From assembly GCA_026120035.1 (NCBI GenBank), contig JALRME010000006.1, forward strand, positions 744,001-808,000: a stretch of DNA of 64,000 nt. The letters are read 5' to 3'. Positions within the stretch are counted from its first letter, which is position 1. Each line of letters begins with the position of its first letter. Under the pieces are notes generated by a model. That model saw nothing but the letters and a program-made list of their open reading frames with translations, ran no database searches and was not told where the DNA came from. The stretch comes from Coleophoma eucalyptorum. Taxonomy: Eukaryota > Ascomycota > Leotiomycetes > Helotiales > Dermateaceae. Both the position numbers and the translations under genes were made by a program. Below are positions 34,915 through 44,576 of this stretch, piece after piece.

Positions 34915-37559
34915 TGTGCAGTAGATGTACGAAGAGGATGAAGAAGCAAAGAGAGAGTGGTGTTAGGAGAACGCTTAAGGAAAGACTGGCAGACAAAGAA
35001 GGGAAGTGGGCGAATAGACAGAAGAAGTAGTGCGCAGCTGAATTAACGTGGCATTCCAGTGGGACAGGATTCTCAGGAGCAGATGTTTCTCGTTTTGACA
35101 GAGGATAATGGTGACCGGACTCGCCTGAAAGATGACGGGAAGGGAAGCTTGCCGCTTGGAATGCCCTTAAAGTTTTGGGAAGGAGGCGTCGGGTCGGGCT
35201 GGCTGAGAAGCGAGGCGTGAGGTCTGAGGGGTGAGGTGTACAGTGTAAGGTGTGAGGTGTGATCACAGTGATGTGGAGTGAGGATCAAGAGTGCTGCCTG
35301 CGCAATTTGCTGCGGATTGGGAGTGGATCGAGGAATAACGGGAGGGAATTATTCTGAATTTGGGATTGCCTGTAACAACAGGGAAGGGCAGTGATCAAAC
35401 AGGCGAAACCGTGTTACAGGACGAGGAAAAATCGTCTTGTCGCCAATATTTTATGGTTCGGACGAGCGAGAGATGGGGAAGACGATCACACAAGGACTAT
35501 ATAATAATAGGCTCTACGACTGACACCCGTCGGGACTTGTCAGCGCAAGCATCATCAGAGCTCATTCCCCAATAATAATGGAGCTGGCTTGCTTGATTGT
35601 TTGCAGCAGCAAAAGAGGATATTCGGACTTTTGCAGTGGGTTATAGTGGAGGCGCCGCAGAACTAACTCACTAACTCACAAGCTCTCCACGCCGGAGTAG
35701 ACTGGACTGTTTTCATGTGCCAAAGCCGAGGCTGCTTTGGGCATTTTTGTTCCATTCGATAGGCATTACGATCATATGCGAGCCTTGCCTCGTGGTAATC
35801 TGCGCAAAGTCAAAAGCCAGTCCTTTCTTGTTCGGGTCGCTTGGTGCAAGCAAGGCGGAGGCTGTTATCTGGAATTGTGCCTAAATGCTTCCCTGCAGTC
35901 CTGCATCCAGTCCGACTGCCAGGGCCAGAATCAATGTGGCAAGTCGCAGTGAATTCCTGGAGCGATACGCGATGTCAGCGCTGGGGCTCGTGTTACTCTA
36001 TTGTGCATACTGATACGAAGTTACGAGATGCTATCTTTGTTTGTTGTACAGTACAGTAGCACAACACAAGTAGATCGCAGCATACGAGTCGTTCTGCTGT
36101 TGTTACAGTATGCTGCAGTGTGCTGATATGATATGACAACCTGGTACTGTAAGACATCTGGTGGAGAAGATCACGACAACCCGTTTCTTCAAGGTCCTCC
36201 TCGCTTCCTGTGCTCTCCAATGCTCCATCCCTCGTGCAACTCCCTCGCACCCCGGGCCATGATCAGCCTGGTTTCATTCTTGATTTCCGGGCCCCGCTTC
36301 CCTGTCGTTCAGCCAGATCTCAAACCTGAGGATTCGTAAGAGATGATGAGTCTTGGAGCTCTATGCCAATTCATCCGTATTGATTCGACTTTCACGCCGG
36401 TTGCATCAAAGCGCAAGCAGGTGTGTATCACGGTAGCGTTGGTTGGCGTGTTGTCCAGCAAACTCGTACCACGGGGGACTCTGGGTTAGTCGTCTTACTC
36501 TTCTCGTACACCACCGCGTATGTACCTTCGGGAGAACCGTAATCAGCAGGAACAAGGATGCGCTAATCAAAGGTTACGAGCTCCCAAGCTTCCCTCTGCC
36601 CTGAACGGTTCCCTCAACGGATCGCCGCTTCAAGTCCTGCCTCCCTTGTGTCGAACGCGGCCACGTATGGTCCAACTTTAAACTGGCACTTGCTTGCAGG
36701 AAGGAATACGGCCAGGACCAGGACGTGTAGTGTTGAAAGTACCATTGCTCTCCACCTTATTTTGCTTAATATGTTCTACCCACACTTACGGTATTCACCG
36801 TAAACTGACGGGTCCGCCGTACTCGACAGTGCGTACAGTACAGTACAGTGCAGCAGTTCTTCACACCCCCCTCCCCACTCCACTCCTCTCCACCTCCTCT
36901 CCACCAGGCCCAGACCATGTCCAACTCCTTGTGCAGCAGAGCAGCCAAGCTCGTCTTTGGATTATAAACAGTATAAGGTTCTAAAGCCAAGCAGCAGGGT
37001 CCACTCAAAGCGGCGTCCATTGCCAGCTCTCTCCACATCCGCCATTGGCTACGTGCTCTCCGTACCTCGCGGGCTCTGCTTAATATTTTGACGCCATTCC
37101 TCATCTGCAGCCTTACATATCTGTGAGTTCTGCTCTATTCATTCCATTTCCTTTTCTTCAATCCCCCCCCAAGATCTAAAGCAAGGGACTCACCTATCTG
37201 CCCTTCCGCCATACATTTTCACCCCTTGCGACGGAATAGCTGGTCTACTGGACCTTCCGCTACAGATTGCCTGGCCTATCATCTCACCCATACCTAACTT
37301 CTAAGAGCTAATCGACCTTCCGGCCGCCGTGCCTGTCCTTCCTGCTGCTCAACGCGCGTGTCCTAAAGTTCAAATAAATCCTCCTCTGCTCCCTCGCCAA
37401 CTACATCCCCCATCAGCCTCGGTCAACTTGCTGATCATCATTTTCTAATTCACGACTCAATTTTCGCATTCTTGTTCCGTTTTCCGCTGTGCTTATAGAC
37501 GTAAAAACTCCGGCGCATATATACGACCCTTTTTACATACACCGCGTACCTCTTCAATC
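34915..37559. other. Divergent promoter region transporter / dehydratase
   Basis: About 2.65 kb. GTACAGT repeats occur at 36046-36058 and 36833-36849. The final 430 bp before the dehydratase start are C/T-rich, consistent with a long 5' leader. No gene recognised. Confidence 0.5.
36833..36849 (+). repeat. GTACAGTACAGTACAGT short tandem repeat
   Basis: Three and a bit units of TACAG/GTACA. A related GTACAGTACAGTA lies at 36046-36058 and shorter copies occur at 42391-42400 and near 29555. Confidence 0.75.
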
Positions 37560-39031
37560 ATGTCTGGAAAACACCCAAGCGGAGGTCCTCCCAGTAAGTC
37601 AATCACTCGCTTTTTCTCATTGACGAGTGAGGTACTAATGAAGTTGATCTGCAGCTCCGGCGGCTTCGACAAATGGCGAGCACAACAAGTTCTTTGAGGA
37701 TTTTGGTGTCTGGAAGGATGCGCCAGTCCTTATCGGCAGCACCAAGTTCACACCGTCACCAGATGTCAAGAACATCATGATTACAGGAGGCGCCGGATTC
37801 ATGTGAGCAATCCCACAGAAGATATGAGAGCTGTACTGACTCCCATTAGCGCATGCTGGTTTGTGAGGCATTTAACCATCCAATACCCAGACGCATACAA
37901 CATCGTGTCCTTTGACAAGCTCGATTACTGTGCTTCATTGAACAACACCCGAATTTTGAACGATAAGAGAAACTTCAATTTTTACCATGGTGACATTACG
38001 AATCCTTCCGAAGTCATGGACTGTTTACAACGATACAATATTGACACCATCTTCCACTTTGCTGCACAATCTCACGTAGATTTGAGTTTCGGTAACTCGT
38101 ACGCTTTCACACACACCAATGTATACGGAACTCACGTTCTTCTGGAGAGTGCGAAGAAGGTTGGAATTAAGAAGTTCATTCACATTTCCACCGATGAGGT
38201 GTATGGAGAGGTCAGGGATGATGCAGATGATTTGCTGGAGACCAGCATTCTTGCCCCAACGAATCCATATGCCGCGAGCAAGGCCGCTGCTGAGATGTTG
38301 GTTCACTCTTACCAAAAGAGTTTCAAATTACCCGTCATCATTGTACGAAGTAACAATGTTTACGGCCCACATCAATTCCCAGAGAGTGAGTTGCCATCTA
38401 ATTAAAATCACCTGAAGACCACACTAATAAATGACCAGAAATCATACCCAAATTCAGCTGCTTGTTGAACAGAGGCAAACCAGTAGTGTTGCACGGAGAT
38501 GGAACCCCAACAAGACGCTATCTCTATGCTGGAGATGCAGCTGATGCATTTGACACGATTCTTCACAAGGGTACTATGGGCCAAATTTACAATGTTGGAT
38601 CTTATGACGAGATCTCCAACTTGACATTGTGCTCCAAGCTCCTGACCTACCTCGAAATTCCACACGAGACACAAGAAGAACTCCACAAATGGGTGAAGCA
38701 CACCCACGACCGCCCTTTCAACGATCACCGATATGCTGTTGATGGAACCAAGCTCAGACAACTTGGCTGGGACCAAAAGACCTCTTTCTCTGAAGGAATG
38801 GCTACTACTGTTGACTGGTACAAGCGATTCGGTGAGCAATGGTGGGGCGACATCTCCAAGGTCCTTACTCCTTTCCCCACTGTCACTGGGTCGGAAGTTG
38901 TTGCAGATACTGCTGCTCCGGTAGAGGATGTCAAGGAGGATATGATTGTCGACAGTAACGAGAACATGACATTGGGCAAGAAGAGAAAGCTTAACGAAGG
39001 AACGAGCGTTGCCACAGCCGTTGTAGTTTGA
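37560..39031 (+). CDS. UDP-glucose 4,6-dehydratase (extended SDR, rhamnose pathway)
   Basis: Four exons (37560-37593, 37655-37802, 37850-38385, 38439-39031) encode 436 residues. It converts UDP-glucose to UDP-4-keto-6-deoxyglucose with bound NAD, the first step toward UDP-rhamnose; homologues are known in Botrytis and Magnaporthe. Seen: the Rossmann start ITGGAGFIA (54-62), with Ala where bacterial RmlB has the third Gly; the substrate/cofactor segment FHFAAQSHVD; the catalytic triad region STDEVYGE (T175, D176, E177); and YAASK (Y201, K205). A 45-residue N-terminal extension and a C-terminal tail ending in KKRK-like basics are eukaryotic additions. The partner 3,5-epimerase/4-reductase is not in this window. 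dTDP-glucose as substrate is the alternative. Confidence 0.92.
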
Positions 39032-40326
39032 AATAGGATGTGGAGAAAGCAGAGATCTTGTTCGGTATGTTTCATGACACGTAAGGAGGCCAGGTAATTG
39101 TACACTTTGCATGGGGTTTGGCTGGACAAAGCATATATACTATTCACGAATATTCATTTCCAAGCGATAGGAGATCAAAAAAATTTCAAATATCGTTCAT
39201 CTGTACATTGTGGTGTTATCTTATCGGGACGATCTGCTATATCCTAGACTGAACCCAGACGATGATAGACATGTACCGATGAAACACTGGTACTGTGATC
39301 GCTTTAGCCGGATCTCAGTTTTGTTTTAAGGGCGCCAAAGTTTGGATCAACAATGAACTTCGTGGTGTAGTCGTTGGTTGAATGGTTCGTCGACGAAAAC
39401 GCGGACAGGAGGCTTATTGTCGTCTGATCTGAAAGACCCCTGAAAAAAAAACCGTCTGTAGAGACGGCTGCCGGCGGAACAGCCCGCTTACAGCACTGGA
39501 TTTGGCTGCGGCTGCTCCAACATCTGTCGCCCCGAGCATGAGCTATCAGGATGACAGCTGCCCGCTGCCCGAGCCCCCAAATTTCCTCTTCCCAATGAAA
39601 AGTCGTAGCGCCCCCAGGCAAATACATCACCATATCTTTTTACCCAATAACTGGGCGCCAGCACGCCAGTGCTCCTCTGTACCTGCAGCCAAACCTGGTG
39701 ATTGCAGCTACTGCAGCTCTTAAGCATCTCTGACTCCTCGGAAACTTCGTGCTTGCTTCCCGGGTCACTCCATTCCCATGGCTACGTCTCCTATCACTGC
39801 TGGACCCATCAAATCATCATCCCAGCTTTGAAGCCTGCCTGACACTGCGTACCATCATTTTTTTTTGCCTTTGTATCTTCCTCTCTCTGCACCTGCACCT
39901 TCTCTCTCTCTCTCTCTCTCTTCCTCTCCCTTTTTAAGGGATGGTCTGCGGCCTTCATAAAAAAAATACCTGCGCCCCATCGTGAGAATTGCCTTCCATA
40001 AGCGTCAGCCGGCGCAACTTCCCTCTTCGAGCTCATGCCTCTGTTAGATCAATTCCCACCCGATCTCCTATCCACCATTCTCCGCATAGGTTAAGATAGA
40101 CCACCTCCGCCGGGCCACATTCTCCCCGACTATCACTCCGAATTCCCCCTCCCAATAACAAAAAGCTCTTTTCTCAATCATTTCAAGCTTCCTCTGAGCA
40201 TGGTCGTCCGCATACATCAGATTGCTATCGGTTTTCAAGCGGGAGGATTTGGAGGATTGGAGAGATAGCTGTGGATTTCAAGCTTTGCCCCTTGGGTACT
40301 GCGGTGGTAGGGAGTTGCACATCAGG
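39032..40326. other. Intergenic dehydratase / methyltransferase
   Basis: About 1.3 kb. Holds the dehydratase 3' UTR, a (TC)n run at 39901-39920 and a C/T-rich leader upstream of the methyltransferase. No gene recognised. Confidence 0.5.
39901..39920 (+). repeat. (TC)10 microsatellite
   Basis: Ten TC units, continuing into TTCCTCTCCC. CT-rich tracts of this sort are common in fungal promoters; it lies about 400 bp upstream of the methyltransferase start. Confidence 0.85.
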
Positions 40327-41510
40327 ATGGCTGAGGCGCAAAGTGGAAAGAGAAATAATTCCACTGATAGCCTCTTGCCTGACGCCGAGCTTTCAGCCGA
40401 AATCGCGGCAGCTTCTATGCTGCAAGTAGATATGGAGGTTGGCGAGGAAGTTGCCCGGGAAGACAGCGCACTTCGAATAGGTCACGACGGAGATACTATG
40501 TATGTTCATAGCCCGAGTTCTCCCATGCCATTGGAGCTGGTTCAAGCTGACTTCCCCAAAGAAACTCTACAAGATCTCTTTACGCCACGGATATAATATA
40601 TGATGTTGAGAACGGAAGGACGTATTGCGGAGAATATTACATGCCCATAGATGAGGCGGAAATGGAACGATGCCAGCTTCAACATCAAGTATTCCTGCGC
40701 CTCTCAGGGGGCGTACTTACTAGTGTTCCCCTGGATGATCCTACGAAGATTCTAGACATTGGGACTGGTAAGGGAGACTGGGCTATGGCCATTGCGGATC
40801 TGTATCCTGAGGCGGAGGTCATAGGAACAGACATCGCAAAAGTCCAGCCAACCGCAGTCCCTCCGAATTGCTTCTTTGAAATTGATGATGCAGAAGATGA
40901 GAGTGGATGGACCTTTGCAGAAGATGACTTTGATCTCATCCATTTCAGGAATATGAGCGGTGCCTTTCAGGACTGGAACCATATGTACGCAGAAGTACTT
41001 TCTCATCTCAAACCTGGAGGCTGGATCGAAATTCTCGACTTTGATGAACACAAAGGTCTTTTGTCGCGATTTGGTCCCGACTCAAACTTTGCAAAGTTCT
41101 TCAGCGCAATTGGCGAAGCATCTGTCATGTCCGGGAGACCTCGCACCGTCAACCATATGGAACCGGAGAGATTGGTGGCTGCAGGCTTTGAGGATGTTTC
41201 AGTCATTGATTATGATATTCCCTTCGGACCTTGGCCGGAAGACAAAGAAAACAAATTTTTGGGGAAGCTATTCTTTACAACCTGTCTTGCAAGTATGGAA
41301 GCATTGTCTCTTCGAGTTCTCACGAAATTCGCAGGATGGCACGTAGACGAGGTGAAAGAGATGCTTGAGCTAGTTGAGAGTGACCTTACTACGTTCGTAA
41401 AGGACAAGGAGAAAATTGACGGTTGCATTGTCAAGCTCAAAGTCTTACGAGCTAGGAAACCTAAGGATGAAGATTTTACTTCAAGGCTGGTGGTCGATGA
41501 TGGACAATAG
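40327..41510 (+). CDS. LaeA-like class I SAM methyltransferase
   Basis: Two exons, 40327-40499 and 40562-41510, joined by a 62-nt intron with donor GTATGT, branch CTGAC and acceptor AAAG, encode 373 residues. The N-terminus is disordered and acidic. The family lead-in YDVENGRTY lies just before residue 85. The SAM-binding loop is ILDIGTGKG (121-129), followed by an acidic residue in VIGTDI and the FDLIHFRNM segment, then LKPGGWIEILDF. LaeA is a nuclear regulator of fungal secondary metabolism and development. Most LaeA-like paralogues, probably including this one, have unassigned targets and can be small-molecule methyltransferases. It lies between a sugar dehydratase and an MFS transporter on the same strand. 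The start at 40327 is preferred over an upstream in-frame ATG at 40222. Confidence 0.85.
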
Positions 41511-42633
41511 TCTTCGCCTTTTAAAAGCTTAAAGGGAAATCCTTTGGAGACATTTTGTCTCCCACTTTTATGACGGCGTATCTCGGATTTTGGGCGGGAA
41601 AAGGTTGCATGATTCGGCTGCTTACATTTCTCCGGGTCCTATATACATATATTTCTTGACGAGCACGACGATAACGAACAGTATCGAAAATGGTAGGGGC
41701 GATTCATAATTAAGCAGACTTGATAACTTCTACAAAGAGAGAGGAAATGAGATAGTTTCTCAACCTTATCCTTGACTGTATAGAAAAATACGAACTTTTT
41801 CTCTCATTTCCTCGGGATTCTATAGCTACGGTGAAGACGTTGAGGTATGAAAGTAGAGTGCAAGGATATAGGGCAGTAATCGATCTCTTCCTTGCTTCTT
41901 GTACCCCATGTCTGATCGGCCAACTTGGTAATCAATGAGTGGGCGTGAATGGCAGTCTGACTTACTTCCTCTGACAAGTATAGGGAAGGCTTCACGCTCC
42001 TGAACCGTCATTGCTGGCACTCTTTATGATAGCAAGTGCAGCAATCCCACTTATCAAACTCTATGTTATCACACACACGCTCACTCTTCTACAACATACG
42101 GCCTGCGGTCCTACGGCCGCGCACTTCCTGATATGTCCGGATTGCCTCTTTTAGTTTTGCATTGTCCTCTTCAGTTCTCACTACGAAAGTATTCGCAGAG
42201 AGCTCTGCGATGTTGTGGTTGTGGATATTTGCTCTATTGAGTAGTGCACACTCCATGAATAGCGAGTACCGATCGGCTTACTCACCTTAATGTTTTTAAG
42301 AGTTGTATTGGTTTCTCTTATCGTTATCTCATTATCTTCTTTCTCCTACTCCCCCCCCCCGCATTCCTTGAACCGTGTCATAATTACGATAGTACAGTAC
42401 CTATCACTGTCCCTAGACATGCAGTGTGCTGCAGCTCGGAAACTTTCCGGTCATATCCAGGGTTCGATTTATGATACGCAAAGTGGGCAAGGGAGTAATC
42501 ATGTATATACAATACTGCTCTTCGCCAGCTTTCTGACCCGAGACTTTCATACCTCTTTTCTGCGCTACTTCGTGACCAAAACGATCGATCGAGCCCCGAG
42601 AACGAGCTACCTCGCGTAGAATCCTAAGCAAGC
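41511..42633. other. Intergenic methyltransferase / MFS transporter
   Basis: About 1.1 kb with a C11 run near 42350 and a short TACAGTAC element at 42393. No gene recognised; presumably the MFS promoter and leader. Confidence 0.5.
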
Positions 42634-44576
42634 ATGGCCGTCCTCGACGAGACCGCCATCCCAGGAACAGTTCATCTCGTTGATCTCGAAGGGACTCTCA
42701 CACTCAAGCACGCCTCGGGTACCAACGTCCGCGATGTCGTTCTCGTCCCCATGCCCAGCGCCGACCCAGACGACCCCCTCAACTGGTCGCCCCGTCGTAA
42801 ATGGCTGTCCACGGCTTCTCAGTCCATGTACACCCTCATGGTCGGCATCGCCTCCGCCGCCATCTATTCCGTCCTCGAGCCCATCAGTACTGATACTGGC
42901 CTCACGTTAAATGACCTCAACGCCGGCACGGGTTACATGTTCCTTGCTTTTGGTTGGGGGTGTCTGTTCTGGCAGCCAGTCGCGTTGCAGTATGGGAAGA
43001 GACCGGTGTTTTTGTTTAGTTTGTTGGCGACGCTGGTTAGTTGATTTTCCCTGCATTCCTCTATATCTCCTCTTTCATACAACTTTGATCTTTATGTATG
43101 CATTTGAGGTGAAAATGGGTAGCTCTGAAGCCTGGACTATGTTCCTATAACTTTTAATGAACGTGTTCTTTTCTTTTCTGTTTTCTTCTTTTGCGGCGGG
43201 TTTAAAGTTCTAGTGCTGACAGTTGCAGGCTATCATGGTATGGGTACCCTATGCGACGACAAATGGCCAGTGGATTGGAAGCAAGATTCTGCAAGGTTTC
43301 GTGGGTGCTCCTATTGAGTCTCTGTGTGAAATCTCTATCACTGATATGTAAGGAGCATCTGCAACCCATGACTTTATGAATCTTACTAAGTCATCACAGC
43401 TACTTCACCCATGAGAGAGGGACATATATGGGCCTATACGCATTCATGCTTGCTGGGAGTAACTTCCTGGCTCCTCTTCTGGCTGGCTTTATCAATGATG
43501 GACAAGGTAAACATATGCCTCCCTTCTAGGCTCCTCACCTTTGCTGATCTGGCATAGGTTGGCAATGGGTCATGTACTGGTGTGCCATCTTCTTGGCAAT
43601 TGGCTTCGTCTTCTGTTTCTTCTTTATGGAAGAGACAAACTATGACCGCGCGCCACTCGAGATGACAGAGTCACCCAACGCAACACATGGCACAAACACT
43701 CCCAAAGAAGGTGTGGTTTCGTCCTCTGCTGACCCTGAGAAAACCGCTGCACTAGCAAATAGTCCCGACTCAACAGAGTCAATCTCGGGTGCAGTGGAAT
43801 ACAAGCCAAAGACATACCTGCAGAAGCTCTCTCTCAAGGACAAAAAGCGGGATTTCCACCTCTTCCGCATGATGGTCCGGCCGCTCCTCTTTCTCTCCAT
43901 CCCAAGTATTACCTACGCCGGCTTCAGCTACGGCAGCAACCTGATCTGGTTCAACGTCCTCAATGGCACTGCATCACTCATCCTCGGTAGCGCGCCTTAC
44001 AACTTCAAAGCCTCCATGGTTGGTCTCACGTACATCTCGCCCCTTATAGGCGTAGCTGTTGGCTCCTTCTACTCAGGAGTAATCGGCGACCGCGTCGTCC
44101 TTGCAATCGCTCGCCGCAACAAAGGCCTCTTGGAATCAGAGTACCGTCTCTGGCTCTTCTCTGCATCTCTTATCCTCATTCCAGGCTCCTTGATCCTCTG
44201 GGGTGTGGGCGCCGCACATCACGTTCACTGGTTCGGCCTTGTCTTTGCCATGGGCGTTATTGCATGCTCCAATTCTATCGGCATCCAGCTCTCGGTGTCA
44301 TACTGCATCGACAGCTACAAAGATCTTAGTGGCGAGGCTATGGTTACAGTTATCATAATCAGAAATACTATGTCCTTCGCCGTCAGTTATGGGATTACGC
44401 CATGGGTGACGAACATGGGTTATCAGAATGCGTTCATCCTTGCTGCCTTTGCAGGCCTGGCACAGGTTTTGACGTTTTTGGCTGTCGTGAAGTGGGGAAA
44501 GAGTTGGAGGGACAAGACGAAAGGGAGATATTATGAATATGTTAAGGAGAGTCAGACGCTGGGGACTGCTCACTAG
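42634..44576 (+). CDS. MFS transporter, DHA1-type
   Basis: Four exons (42634-43035, 43229-43347, 43400-43506, 43558-44576) encode 548 residues. A cytosolic N-terminus carries the DDPLNWS signature (about 45-51) typical of the fungal 12-helix drug:H+ antiporter-1 branch. About twelve membrane helices follow, split by a long Ser/Glu-rich central loop (about 240-310). ALQYGKRPVF after helix 2 corresponds to the MFS loop motif GxxxDRxGR in degenerate form. Related proteins export drugs, polyamines or metabolites or import small metabolites; substrate unknown. The first intron is 193 nt, longer than usual here. It is the last of three same-strand genes starting with the dehydratase. Confidence 0.88.

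Noticed and set aside
40500..40640. Apparent frameshift between the two methyltransferase frames
   Set aside because: A canonical 62-nt intron (GTATGT donor, CTGAC branch, AAAG acceptor) joins them in phase, so the gene is intact.
37560..44576. Classical secondary metabolite gene cluster
   Set aside because: No polyketide synthase, peptide synthetase, terpene cyclase or cluster transcription factor is present; only tailoring-type genes are found.
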